Assembly (NCBI GenBank): GCA_023461275.1 | Contig: JAEYMI010000013.1 | Location: forward strand, 1 to 64,000 | DNA: 64,000 nt | Origin: Actinomycetes bacterium | Lineage (GTDB): Bacteria; Actinomycetota; Actinomycetes; Mycobacteriales; Mycobacteriaceae | Direction of reading: 5' to 3' | Shown here: in pieces, positions 27,379 to 37,587 of the stretch | Numbering within the stretch: the first letter of the stretch is position 1 | How the letters are laid out: every line of letters begins with the position of its first letter | Position numbers and translations under genes: made by a program | The notes under the pieces: model-generated | Told to the model about the DNA's origin: nothing | The model's database searches: none | The model's input: only the letters and a program-made list of their open reading frames with translations

Positions 27379-28263
27379 GTGCGTCGACGCCGCGTAGACC
27401 AGGCCGGGGGCGGTGCCCGGGCGGTGCTGGTCACAGCCGTTCTCGCCGTCGTCGCGGCACTAGCGCTGGGCGGCTGCGGACAGAAGCCCGACACCTCACC
27501 CGGCGATGCGACCATCGCCGCACCCCCGACGTTCACCAGCCCGGCCCCGGTGCCCGGCCGCGTACACGGACGCAACGACGGCACATCGTTCGAGCCGTGC
27601 ACGGCGATGACCCGCGACGCCCTCACCAAGCTGGGACTCGACCCCGGCACCTGGACCGACGTGTCGATGGTCGCCCAGGGTCCGCGCGGGTGTCGGGCCA
27701 CCAGCGCAACCACCACGTTCAGCCTGCTGGTGCTCAACGCGGCAGCCAACGAGCTCTACCTCACCGGTGCCGCCGACGTCGACGACCCGGAAGCGCAAAC
27801 CTACCGGTTCGTCCGCGCCAATTCGTGTGTGGCAGCGAAGAGTTCGGGTCGGGCGACTGTGCTCGCATCCTTCTCCGACGACACCCAACCCGCCGTGAAC
27901 CAGGCCACCCAACACGCGCAGTGCCTGAAAGCTGTTGGCGTGCTGAAGGATCTGGGTGATGCGATCCCGGCTGCGCTGACCGAGAAAGTCGGCTGGCGGA
28001 CCACCACCACCACGGCATGCATGTACACCTACCTCGTGCAGGCCGGGCGGCTGCAGAACACCGTCTTCACGGGGCAGCCGAACACGCGCGTCGTCGACGG
28101 GGCTAGTCGGATTTACCCGTCGTCGGCGCTGGCCGCGCTCAACCCGGACGTGCCGGGCATCGACTTCGCGGTCATCAAAGAGCTCGGCACACCACTCTGG
28201 AAAACCCGGCCCGCACCGACTCCCGCACAACCCCAAGCGGCGCAGCCACAACCGGCCGGCTAG
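27379..28263 (+). CDS. DUF3558-family lipoprotein
   Basis: 294 residues from GTG 27379, with GGGGGGAA upstream. VRRRRVDQ, then a hydrophobic core and LALGGC lipobox at about 33. The mature part has the FEPCTAMTRDALTKLGLDP opening typical of DUF3558 (LppA/LprB-like) proteins of mycolic-acid bacteria. The tail is Pro/Ala/Gln-rich. It should be anchored on the outer face of the membrane; its function is unknown. It ends 5 nt from the convergent phosphatase gene. Confidence 0.85.
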   Translation: MRRRRVDQAGGGARAVLVTAVLAVVAALALGGCGQKPDTSPGDATIAAPPTFTSPAPVPGRVHGRNDGTSFEPCTAMTRDALTKLGLDPGTWTDVSMVAQGPRGCRATSATTTFSLLVLNAAANELYLTGAADVDDPEAQTYRFVRANSCVAAKSSGRATVLASFSDDTQPAVNQATQHAQCLKAVGVLKDLGDAIPAALTEKVGWRTTTTTACMYTYLVQAGRLQNTVFTGQPNTRVVDGASRIYPSSALAALNPDVPGIDFAVIKELGTPLWKTRPAPTPAQPQAAQPQPAG

Positions 28264-28268
28264 CGGCA

Positions 28269-28814
28269 TCAGCACGGTTGAGCAGTGCCCTGAGATTGCT
28301 GCTGCTCCGCCCATGTCACCAACGATTCGACCAGCGGCCCAATCCGTCGCTGGGTTCGTTGAAACGCACGCTGGGAGCGGTTCACGGGGTCCGGGACATC
28401 CATGAACTCGGAGTTCATGTTGAGTTGGTTACGTTGTCGCCCAATATCTTCCACGGTGACACCACCTTGATCCTTTGACAGCAGTGCGAACTCGATGAGG
28501 GTGAACATGCGGTCGGCTCGTTCGGGCACGAGTAGTCGGCAATAGTCTCGGTGTTCGCGTTCCAGCCCGAGGACCAGGTCGGCCTCCTCCACGTGTTGCC
28601 GCTTGAGGGAGCACGTGACAAAGCCCGACACATCGAACCCGGCCTTCGCCAGCACAGCCTCCGAGTAGGGGTGCATACGTCGGCCATCGACGCAGCGCGT
28701 ACCGACGCTTGACACCTCAATCCCCACACCCCGAGTGGCCGCTGTTCCAGCAAGCATTCGTTCCGCGATCGGTGACCTGCACATGTTGCCTGTACAGACA
28801 ACCAAGACTTTCAC
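28269..28814 (-). CDS. Low-molecular-weight protein-tyrosine phosphatase (Wzb type)
   Basis: 181 residues from GTG 28814; an in-frame GTG at 28886 would add 24 residues. VLVVCTGNMCRSP holds the CX5R phosphate loop and MDVPDP the general-acid Asp. Proteins of this family dephosphorylate BY-kinases of EPS systems, and the kinase at 11015-12472 is the obvious candidate. It is unusual to find it 16 kb away from the kinase and outside the main operon. Confidence 0.9.
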   Translation of the reverse strand: MKVLVVCTGNMCRSPIAERMLAGTAATRGVGIEVSSVGTRCVDGRRMHPYSEAVLAKAGFDVSGFVTCSLKRQHVEEADLVLGLEREHRDYCRLLVPERADRMFTLIEFALLSKDQGGVTVEDIGRQRNQLNMNSEFMDVPDPVNRSQRAFQRTQRRIGPLVESLVTWAEQQQSQGTAQPC

Positions 28815-29428
28815 ACAACAAACGTTACTTAATGGGTGTTCTGTGCGCCATTTGAGGAAGCCGCGATGAAACACCTCATTGGACACCCACGAGGACCCCT
28901 ATGAATTCGATCACAAAGTGAAACAACGGGTGTTGGTCAAAAGCGAAGTAAAAAGTGTCCCAGGGGTCCGAGGCTGGACGCCGAAGATCGTGAGGACTGT
29001 CCGTGTCGCGAGCTATTTGCCCGATTCGCGATGCGAGTATCAGTAGGTGTGGAGTTTCCGGTCATTCGATCAAAAACTGTTGTCAGACAACATATCTACT
29101 CGCGCCACCTCATCGGCCCTCGGCGCAGATATCACCCACAGCAAACGGCAACCCCGACCAACGTTTCTGCCGCCCTACCCAACGATAAGTAATTGGATAG
29201 TCAAGATTGGCCCAACGTAGCGGCACCAACTCGCCATTCGTACAGATCGAAACCCACCGACGACGTTTCCATAGAGTTGACTTTCCTTGAATCGGACGCT
29301 GATCAGACGAATTGCGCCCTATGTCTGATTAGTCAAGAGAATCGCCATCGGAGGGTCTACGCAAAGCCCGAACACACCGGCCCTCGCCGATCGGCACCGC
29401 ACGACCTGATCAGCAGAGGGCCCACACG
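28815..29428. other. Intergenic region, no gene recognised
   Basis: About 610 bp with noticeably lower GC. Two small plus-strand frames (29003-29188, 29193-29441) have no good ribosome site and no recognisable domain, so I do not call them. Confidence 0.45.
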
Positions 29429-30259
<831 letters not shown>

Positions 30260-30419
30260 TGACGACACCTTCCACGGCCCCGAGTGATGTGCTCCTCCAC
30301 CACGATTCATATCAGCTGCCCGAATTGTCGGGAGCATTCTGAGTGCCAATCGTTGCGTTTCTGGTATCCGGCGTCGAATCGGCAACCTTCTCGCCACCGG
30401 ATCGTCACCGGCGTCGACG

Positions 30420-30684
30420 GCGCCCTCGCGATCGTCGACGGCGCCCTCCCCCTCCTCGACAGCGCCCTCCGCACCATCGACAGCGCCCTCCGCACCATCG
30501 ACAGCGCCCTCCGCACCATCGACAGCGCCCTCGGCATCGTCGACAGCGCCCTCGGCACCATCGACAGCGCCCTTGGCACCATCGACAGCGCCCGCCTTGT
30601 CGTCGACAGCGCCCTTGGCACCATCGACAGCGCCCTCGCGATCGTCGACAGCGCCCTTGGCACCATCGACAGCGCCTCGTTTCG
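30420..30684 (+). repeat. 21-bp tandem repeat array, about 12.5 units
   Basis: Units beginning GCGCCCTC occur exactly every 21 bp from 30420 to 30672. Because 21 is seven codons, one frame reads as heptads of the form D-S/G-A-L-x-x-I/V; changes between units in that frame keep hydrophobic residues (T/I/L/V). No convincing gene start precedes it. A related array lies in inverted orientation at 31747-31977. Confidence 0.92.
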
Positions 30685-30745
30685 AGGCCCGAGCCGCCGC
30701 CCGACGGGTGTATCAAGGCCAATGCCACCCCCTTAAACTGACCCC

Positions 30746-31738
30746 ATGCCTTCCCCGACGCTCGGACGACGCGACGTGCTGCGGTTCGTCGGACTCGGTG
30801 CGTCCGCGGTGGCTGCAACCGCGCTGGGGGTCACCGCCTGTGGCGACGCCGACACCCCACAACCGCCGGCCGGCACGCAAAAGCGTTGGGGTGCTTTCAT
30901 TCCGGCAGTTCTTCCGGCGGCGGAGGGTACATCGTCGCCGATCAGTCAGCTCGCCGACCTGGCCGGCTCGCAACCGCGATACCTGCACCGGTTCGCGGCG
31001 CTGGGCGACTCGGCGCCGATCGGCGAGTTCGACGCCATCGTCGACGCCGGTGCGACCCCGCTGCTCACGCTCGAACCGTGGAATCCGACCGGCGGCATCG
31101 AACAACCGCTGTACGCGCTGAGCCGGGTGGCGTCGGGCGTTTTCGACGGTGACCTGCAACGGTGGGGTTCGACGCTGGCCCGATGGGGCAAGCCGCTGCT
31201 GTTCCGGTTCGCGCAGGAGATGAACGGAACGTGGTACCCGTGGGCCGTCGGGCTCAATGGCAACACCGCCGCCGATTACGTCGCCGCCTGGCGTCACGTC
31301 CGGCAGGTGATCTCCGACGCGGGTGCCGATCAGGTTCGGTTCGTCTGGGCGCCCAATGTGGTGACGCTCGGAACCAACCCGTTCGTCGACGCCTTTCCCG
31401 GCCGCGACGTCGTCGACGTCATCGGACTCGACGGTTACAACTGGGGTGATGTGCCTGGACATCATTGGCAGTCACCGCCAGATCTGTTCGCCGACAGCCT
31501 CAATGCGCTCGAGGCGCTCGACGCGTCGAAGAAGGTGTTGATCACCGAGGTTGCCTGCGCGGAGGGCCCGACACCCGAGCCGAAAGCGGCGTGGATTCGC
31601 GACTTCTGCGCTGCCGTCAAGAAGGACCCGCGCATCGAGGGATTCGTGTGGTTCCAGATGGACAAGGAACGCGACTGGCGGTTCAACACCAGCCCGCAGA
31701 GCCTTGCCGCGTTCCGTGCCGGAGTGGCTGCGCTGTAG
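30746..31738 (+). CDS. Exported GH26-like glycoside hydrolase (Tat/lipoprotein signal)
   Basis: 330 residues. The signal has a twin-arginine motif (GRRDVLRFVG) and ends GVTACG, a possible lipobox. RFAQEMNGTWYPWA carries the acid/base Glu and VLITEVACAEG the nucleophile Glu, as in GH26 mannanase/lichenase-like enzymes; VIGLDGYNWG is another family signature. It is flanked on both sides by 21-bp repeat arrays in opposite orientation. A role in EPS processing is inferred. Confidence 0.85.
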   Translation: MPSPTLGRRDVLRFVGLGASAVAATALGVTACGDADTPQPPAGTQKRWGAFIPAVLPAAEGTSSPISQLADLAGSQPRYLHRFAALGDSAPIGEFDAIVDAGATPLLTLEPWNPTGGIEQPLYALSRVASGVFDGDLQRWGSTLARWGKPLLFRFAQEMNGTWYPWAVGLNGNTAADYVAAWRHVRQVISDAGADQVRFVWAPNVVTLGTNPFVDAFPGRDVVDVIGLDGYNWGDVPGHHWQSPPDLFADSLNALEALDASKKVLITEVACAEGPTPEPKAAWIRDFCAAVKKDPRIEGFVWFQMDKERDWRFNTSPQSLAAFRAGVAAL

Positions 31739-31746
31739 GCCGAGAC

Positions 31747-31977
31747 CGAGGGCGCCGTCGACGCGAACGAGGGCGCCGTCAACGCAAGCGAGGGCGCCGT
31801 CAACGAGGGCGAGGGCGCCACCAACGAGGGCGAGGGCGCCGTCGACGCGAACGAGGGCGCCGTCGACGCGAGGGAGGGCGCCGTCAACGCGAGGGAGGGC
31901 GCCACCAACGAGGGCGAGGGCGCCACCAACGCGAACGAGGGCGCCGTCAACGCGAGGGAGGGCGCCGTCAACGAGCG
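31747..31977 (-). repeat. 21-bp tandem repeat array, 11 units, inverted relative to 30420-30684
   Basis: CGAGGGCGCC or GGAGGGCGCC recurs every 21 bp from 31747 to 31957. Read on the minus strand the units start GCGCCCTC and one frame gives D-G-A-L-x-x-V heptads, homologous to the first array. The array begins 8 bp after the GH26-like stop and touches the stop of the acyltransferase at 31968. Confidence 0.92.
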
Positions 31978-34172
31978 GTGTAGTCGAACCGGGCTTCGTC
32001 GAGTTCTTTGGTCAGCGCGGGTTCCAGGACGCGGGCGGCGGTCGCGGTCAGGTGCGAGTCGTCGCGGTAGAACAAGATCTTGTTGCGGGCCGGGAAGCAC
32101 GTATTGCCATCGCAGAGAAGCTTATTGACGCTGATGGTGGTGATGTCGGGAGCTTCGCCGCGGGCTTTCTGGTCGAGGATCGGCTCGTTGCGGGTGAAGC
32201 CGTTGAGGCCGAAGTCGCACTTGTGCCAGTTGTCGAGCGCCCCCGACATGCAGTCGGCGATCTGGAAACCCGGGTACGGGGTGTCGGCGATGTACACCAG
32301 GCGCGCACCGGTACTGCGTAGAGCGGTGAGGGTGTCGTTCCAGGCCTGCTCGACTTTGTCGTAGTCGGGCACATAGGTCGACAACGACGAGACGATGATG
32401 ATCTTCGGCTTGATCTGCTCGATCTCGCGCAACGCGTTCTGGCGCCACTCGATGCAGTCGGACTTGTTGTACGGGTCGGGAAGTCGCGGTTGCGGCGCGA
32501 GATTCTGCGCCGGGCACGCCGCCTTGGTCAGCTGGTGCACCCGCCAGCCGTGGGTGGCGCCGATGCTGCGGACCGCCTCCGACCACTGGTCGGCATGACT
32601 GTCACCGAACAACACCACCGGAATCCCGTCGGCCTGACCGAAAGTGCAGTCGCGCGTGGCCGTCAGATCACCCACCGGGATCAGGCATTCGTGCGGCTTG
32701 GGCCGGTCGTCGTAGGCCTGAAAAGGATTGGGCACCACCGGACCCGCCATGGTGGCGCGCTCCACGCCGAACACCGACTGGTACGTCAGCGACGCGTTGG
32801 CGACGGTATCGCGGCTGGCGGTGTTCACCGACACTACACCGGCGATGATGGTGACGGTCAGAGCGAGCACCACACCGGTCAGGCCCACCGAGATCGACGC
32901 CGACGAATTGCGTTTGAGCTCAGCGTTGTTGATGATCGGTTCTTCGAAGAACAGCGTCGACGCCGTCGCGATCAGCAACGCCACCCCCGACACCGCCAGC
33001 AGCGCAGGCCAGGTGGTGATGCCGGTTTTGGACTGAAACAGCACGATCGCCGGCCAGTGCCACAGGTACCAGGCGTAGGAGACGCGCCCCAGGAATCGCA
33101 GCGGCAGCAGCCCCAGAACCCAACCGACGAACGGCAATCCGGTGCCGGTGATCTGCCCGGCGGCGATCACCGCGGTCGCGGCGAACGTCGGGAGCATCGC
33201 GGCGGTCCCCGGGTACGGCGTGTGCGCGTTGATCACCACGCACGACGCCACGATGCCGGCGAGCCCGGCCCAGCCCAGCAGGAAACCGAACGGGCCCAGC
33301 ACCTTCCGCATCACGCCGGTGGTCCGCAGCAACGGCTCGATGATCGCGATCATCGCGCCGGCGCCGAACTGCCACACGCGCGTGTAGGTGGCCATGTACG
33401 CCAGCGCCGGGTCGGTCGGGGTCAGCACGATCGCCCAGTACAGCGACACCGCGGTGACCGCGGCCACCACGATCCCCACCGACACCCGCATCGAAAGCCA
33501 CCGTCGCAGAGCGGTTCTGGAGACCAGGATGGCGGCCAGGAAGATGGTCAGCGGCCACACGAAGTAGAGCTGTTCCTCGATCGACAACGACCAGAAATGC
33601 GTCGCCAGACTGCCGTCGATGGCACCGGCCAGATAGTCGGCCTTCTGTGCGATGAAGTGCCAGTTGGCGAGATTGGCTGCGGCAGCGAGCAAGTCGATGG
33701 CCTGCTTGAACACCTTGAGCAGCGGCATGGTGAGGGCGGCACCGATGATGGAGACCACGATGACCAGCGCCGCGGCGGGGATGATGCGCCGGCAGCGCCG
33801 GGCGTAGAAGCCCTTGAACGAGAGGGTGCCGGTTTTCTCGAACTCGCGCAGCAGGATTCGGGTGATGAGGAAACCGGAGATGACGAAGAAGATGTCGACG
33901 CCGATGAACCCGCCGTCGATGAAGGGGACACGTGCGTGGAAAAGCACCACCGTCAGGACCGCGATGCCACGCAGACCGGCGATGTCGGTGAAGAACCGAC
34001 GCTTGGTGGGGTCGATGCCGACGGGCGGCTGAGCGGTCGTCGAGTCCTGCGCGATGGTGGCGATGGCCGGGAACCGGTCGGTCTCGACCTCGTGGTTGCC
34101 GAGCGGTCGGGGCGTGATCTCCGGCGCCGACAGTGAGCCCGCCGCAACCCCCTTCGACGTCACGTCTGCCAT
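31968..34172 (-). CDS. OafA-type acyltransferase 3 with C-terminal SGNH domain
   Basis: 734 residues. After a ~55-residue leader, DIAGLRGIAVLTVVLFHA and GGFIGVDIFFVISGFLITRIL open a ten-helix acyltransferase 3 domain; SYAWYLWHWP closes it. The periplasmic SGNH part has VVLFGDSHADQW (nucleophile Ser) and YRDDSHLT (Asp/His). Such fused proteins O-acetylate sugars of surface polymers. It starts inside the end of the upstream GT2 gene (13-nt overlap), so the two are coupled. Confidence 0.93.
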   Translation of the reverse strand: MADVTSKGVAAGSLSAPEITPRPLGNHEVETDRFPAIATIAQDSTTAQPPVGIDPTKRRFFTDIAGLRGIAVLTVVLFHARVPFIDGGFIGVDIFFVISGFLITRILLREFEKTGTLSFKGFYARRCRRIIPAAALVIVVSIIGAALTMPLLKVFKQAIDLLAAAANLANWHFIAQKADYLAGAIDGSLATHFWSLSIEEQLYFVWPLTIFLAAILVSRTALRRWLSMRVSVGIVVAAVTAVSLYWAIVLTPTDPALAYMATYTRVWQFGAGAMIAIIEPLLRTTGVMRKVLGPFGFLLGWAGLAGIVASCVVINAHTPYPGTAAMLPTFAATAVIAAGQITGTGLPFVGWVLGLLPLRFLGRVSYAWYLWHWPAIVLFQSKTGITTWPALLAVSGVALLIATASTLFFEEPIINNAELKRNSSASISVGLTGVVLALTVTIIAGVVSVNTASRDTVANASLTYQSVFGVERATMAGPVVPNPFQAYDDRPKPHECLIPVGDLTATRDCTFGQADGIPVVLFGDSHADQWSEAVRSIGATHGWRVHQLTKAACPAQNLAPQPRLPDPYNKSDCIEWRQNALREIEQIKPKIIIVSSLSTYVPDYDKVEQAWNDTLTALRSTGARLVYIADTPYPGFQIADCMSGALDNWHKCDFGLNGFTRNEPILDQKARGEAPDITTISVNKLLCDGNTCFPARNKILFYRDDSHLTATAARVLEPALTKELDEARFDYTAR

Positions 34173-36229
34173 GGCAACATGATGTCGAACCAGCCCAGCG
34201 CCAGCGCGCCGATGAAGATGATCGCGCCGGTGTAGCCCAGCACTTCCCAGCCGGTGATGCGATTCCAGTTGGGGGCACTCGGGCGCGAATCGGTCTGCAG
34301 CGGCACCGGCGCGTCGATGGTCTCGATCGCGAGCTGAGCCGACGCCACCGGAGCCGACGCCGCCACCGACAACGACGTATCCGCAACGGGCGCACTGACT
34401 TCCGCCGGCCCGGCCACGACCAGTCCACCGGCAACCGACCCGAGGGCGGTCGCGGCGAACTTCTCGGTCGCCGACTCGGCAACCGGCTCAGCACCCGATG
34501 CCGACTCCTGTTCTGCACCAGCCTTTTTCGACCGATAGAACAGCACCTTGAGGAACGAGTAGAGCAGCGGGATGGCGAGGTAGGTGTAGGCCATGACGAA
34601 CCCGACCATCATGAAGAAGTTCCACAACCCGAAGTGCATGACGTCGCGGATGATGGCCACCCAGAACGCGATCAACGAGCCACCGAGGGCGAGGGTGCCC
34701 AGCACACTGATGCTGCGCGCCAGGCGATTACTGCGGCCGACGACGCTGGTGGGCACCCACCCGACGTCGCGTCCGATCAGCCGATGCCAGATGGCCACCG
34801 CGTGGGCGAAGCTGTAGGCCATCTGCACGCGCAGCACCTCGAAGCGCCACCTGGTCCGTGACACCAGCGGGAACAGCACCACGTAGACCCATAGGCCGAA
34901 CAGGAACGGCACCAACTGCCAGGGCCGCACGTCCTCGGGATAGAAGGCGGCCATGATGATGCCGGGGACGAACAGCAGGAAGACGTTCATCGCGGTCGTG
35001 ACGTAGTAGAAGATGCCGGCGAGGGTGGCCAGCAACTGCCCCAGCGTCGCGCGTCGAACCTTTTTCAGGTGCGACTTGTCCACCCGCGACAGCGACCCCA
35101 TGCACCAGCGGTACTGCTGATTGAGGAAGGCCGCGAGATCCGACGGGCACAACCCGCGTGAGAGCACCACCGGGACGTAGGCGATCGAGTACCCCGCCTG
35201 CTGAACATACCTTCCGGTATGGAGGTCTTCGCTGTGTTCGATGGGCGCGAAACCGCCGACCTCACGCAACGCCGAGCGCCGATACACCGCCGAAGTGCCG
35301 ACGCAGTTCGCCGCACCGATCCGGTCTCGCGACGGTTGCACCCAGCGGTAGAAAAACTCCTGGGTGGCGCCCGCGGTCCGCTGAATCCAATTCATCGACT
35401 CGGTGGTGGCGAAGGTCTGCGGGCTCTGCACGATCGCGACGTCGGGGTCGTCGAAGTACGGGATCAGATGCATCAGGAAATCGGGGTGCGGGCAGAAGTC
35501 GGCGTCGAAGATGGTGATGAAATCGCCGTTGCTGATCATGAAGGCATGCCGCAGGTTGCCGGCCTTGCGGAGGTGACCGCGGTTGCGTCGAACCTCATAG
35601 TGGAAGCCGAACTCGCGGGCCAGGTCCCGGACCTCGGTGCGGGCGGCGTCGTCGAGAACGAAGATATCGATGCCACCGGGCCAGTCCAGCGCCAGCACGT
35701 GTCGGTAAGTGTTGCGCAGGATGTCCAGGCTTTCGCCGCAGGTGGGCAGAAAGACGTCGATGCGGGGGTGTGGGCCGACCGGCACCCAGGACGCCACCCG
35801 ATTCTGGTGGGTACGCCAATCGATGCGCCGTTTGTTCATCCCGGTGGCCAACGAGAATATGGTGGCCGCCACATTGAAGGCGAGCACGATCAGTGCCGGC
35901 CAGAGCATCGGCTGCGCGGTGGAGAAGGCGATCAACGACCACGCCGCGAGGACGAACGCGACCAATAAGAACAGCTGAATCCAGCGCATCTGCGGGCCGA
36001 GGTACTCATAGATCTCGTTGTCGGCCGGGGCCGCCACGCTGTTCGGATCCTGAAGCGGCGCAGGCGGTTGCGCGCCGCGTCGGCTCGCTGCGCCACCGAG
36101 CAGCGACCGCGATGCCCGGCCCTCGGACACGCCGGAATCCGGGACGGTCACGGCGTCGGCGTCCGCGCGAGGACCGGCCCTCGACTCTCGGTCCTTCGTG
36201 ATCAGACCCACCCGAACAGAATCGTGCAC
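34160..36229 (-). CDS. Cellulose-synthase-like processive glycosyltransferase 2
   Basis: 689 residues. Two N-terminal helices, then a GT-A domain with FVLDDAA, TIFDADFCP, HSEDLHTGRYV and QQYRWCMG, i.e. the D, DxD, ED and QxxRW motifs of processive beta-glycan synthases; further helices follow. A ~100-residue Ala/Ser/Glu-rich segment and a final helix close the protein. It may make its own extracellular glycan, with the coupled acyltransferase decorating it, independently of the Wzx/Wzy-type locus. No PilZ domain is seen. Confidence 0.9.
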   Translation of the reverse strand: MHDSVRVGLITKDRESRAGPRADADAVTVPDSGVSEGRASRSLLGGAASRRGAQPPAPLQDPNSVAAPADNEIYEYLGPQMRWIQLFLLVAFVLAAWSLIAFSTAQPMLWPALIVLAFNVAATIFSLATGMNKRRIDWRTHQNRVASWVPVGPHPRIDVFLPTCGESLDILRNTYRHVLALDWPGGIDIFVLDDAARTEVRDLAREFGFHYEVRRNRGHLRKAGNLRHAFMISNGDFITIFDADFCPHPDFLMHLIPYFDDPDVAIVQSPQTFATTESMNWIQRTAGATQEFFYRWVQPSRDRIGAANCVGTSAVYRRSALREVGGFAPIEHSEDLHTGRYVQQAGYSIAYVPVVLSRGLCPSDLAAFLNQQYRWCMGSLSRVDKSHLKKVRRATLGQLLATLAGIFYYVTTAMNVFLLFVPGIIMAAFYPEDVRPWQLVPFLFGLWVYVVLFPLVSRTRWRFEVLRVQMAYSFAHAVAIWHRLIGRDVGWVPTSVVGRSNRLARSISVLGTLALGGSLIAFWVAIIRDVMHFGLWNFFMMVGFVMAYTYLAIPLLYSFLKVLFYRSKKAGAEQESASGAEPVAESATEKFAATALGSVAGGLVVAGPAEVSAPVADTSLSVAASAPVASAQLAIETIDAPVPLQTDSRPSAPNWNRITGWEVLGYTGAIIFIGALALGWFDIMLPWQT

Positions 36230-36296
36230 ACCGCCGCAGCCCGCAACAAGGGGTCTTCGAGATCACTGACGGGTGGACCTCGACTAGATTCTCCGT

Positions 36297-37544
36297 GTGG
36301 GTTTTCGGACGGTCGGGGGCCGACGGTCGTGGTTGCCGTCGGCAGCGGTGGCGCTGTGCGTCGTCGTCATGGCGTCGTGCGGCGATTCTGGCGCGACGGC
36401 CGGCCGGACGCTCGCCTACCCCACGTCGGCGCCCTCTGCGTCGCAGACGGCCCAGCAGGAACGCGGCCAGGTGGTGGCCACCACGTCGGCCCTGGACGCC
36501 TGGCGGTCGCGACTGCCTGCGGGCACCCGGGTCACCCGGATGACGTATCGGTCCACCTCGGGCGTCGACGGCTCGTCGACGACGGTGACCGGCGCGGTCT
36601 TCGTGCCGCCGGGCAGTTGGCCGGCCGGCGGGTGGCCGCTGATCGCCTATGCGCACGGCACCACCGGCATCACCCGTGACTGCGCGCCGTCGGATCAGCC
36701 CGACATGTTCGGCGACCTGCGCGCCGTCAATTCGTTCCTGAACGGCGGATATGCCGTGGTGACCACCGACTATCAGGGCCTGGGCGTACGGACCGACGAG
36801 AAGGCGCCGCACCCTTATCTCGAGCCGCGCACCGCCGCCTACAACGTCATCGACTCGGTACGGGCGGCACGCTCACTGGAACCGACGATCAGCGACCGCT
36901 GGCTGGTATCGGGAGCGTCGCAGGGTGGTGCGGCGGCATGGTCGACGGCCGAGGAGGTCGCGGCCTACGGCGGTGGCGCCGGACGCCTGGGCAGTGGGCA
37001 GTTGATCGGCGCGGTCGCCGTCGCGCCCGTCCTGGACGCCACCTACCTGGTGCAACGTGCCCAGAAGGGCGAGCTGACCACCGCGCAGCGCTACCTCTAT
37101 CCGATCGTCGTCTCCGGTGCCGCGCAGACCGACTCGTCAATTCACCCCGGCGACTACCTCAACGGCGTCGCCGAGCAGCAGCGCACCACCCTGATCTCCT
37201 GCTCAGGGGGCAAGACGGCGTTGGCTGCGCAGATGGGCCAGCCCGACGCGTCGATGTTCACCGCGGTCAACCCGGGTGCCGGGCAACTCCTCGAATCGCT
37301 GCTCACACGCTTTTCGCTGCCGCGCACCAAGACGTCGGTGCCGATTCTGGCCATCTACGGCAGCGACGACGCGATCATCCCCGTCGACGTCATGGAGCAG
37401 ACGCTCGGTGACGGGTGCGCGGTCGGCGACACGCTGACCCGGGTTCGACGAGAGGGCCAGGGGCATGCTCTGGACCCCGGTCCTGTACTGGCGAATTGGG
37501 TGGCAGATCGTCTGGTCGGACGACGGTTGCAGAGCGATTGCTGA
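36297..37544 (+). CDS. Secretory lipase family alpha/beta-hydrolase (lipoprotein)
   Basis: 415 residues from GTG 36297. The signal ends VVVMASC (lipobox). The alpha/beta-hydrolase core has AYAHGTTG (oxyanion region), VSGASQGGAAAW (nucleophile Ser), YGSDDAIIPV (Asp) and GQGHALDP (His), matching secretory lipases common in Mycobacteriales. It likely cleaves lipid esters outside the membrane. Confidence 0.88.
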   Translation: MGFRTVGGRRSWLPSAAVALCVVVMASCGDSGATAGRTLAYPTSAPSASQTAQQERGQVVATTSALDAWRSRLPAGTRVTRMTYRSTSGVDGSSTTVTGAVFVPPGSWPAGGWPLIAYAHGTTGITRDCAPSDQPDMFGDLRAVNSFLNGGYAVVTTDYQGLGVRTDEKAPHPYLEPRTAAYNVIDSVRAARSLEPTISDRWLVSGASQGGAAAWSTAEEVAAYGGGAGRLGSGQLIGAVAVAPVLDATYLVQRAQKGELTTAQRYLYPIVVSGAAQTDSSIHPGDYLNGVAEQQRTTLISCSGGKTALAAQMGQPDASMFTAVNPGAGQLLESLLTRFSLPRTKTSVPILAIYGSDDAIIPVDVMEQTLGDGCAVGDTLTRVRREGQGHALDPGPVLANWVADRLVGRRLQSDC

Positions 37545-37587
37545 AGCGATCACGTTATGGTGTGAACGCTAGGGGGAGATTCGAAGA

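Noticed and set aside
30420..30684. Possible CRISPR array
   Set aside because: Units are contiguous 21-bp tandem repeats with no unique spacers, and no cas gene is in the window.
30284..30736. Plus-strand 150-aa frame over the 21-bp array
   Set aside because: The heptads look coding-like, but no start with a ribosome site precedes them and the 5' part is the upstream region of the GH16 gene; kept as a repeat.
32490..34136. Plus-strand 548-aa frame
   Set aside because: It is antisense to the OafA-type acyltransferase and is His/Arg/Asp-rich as expected for a high-GC shadow.
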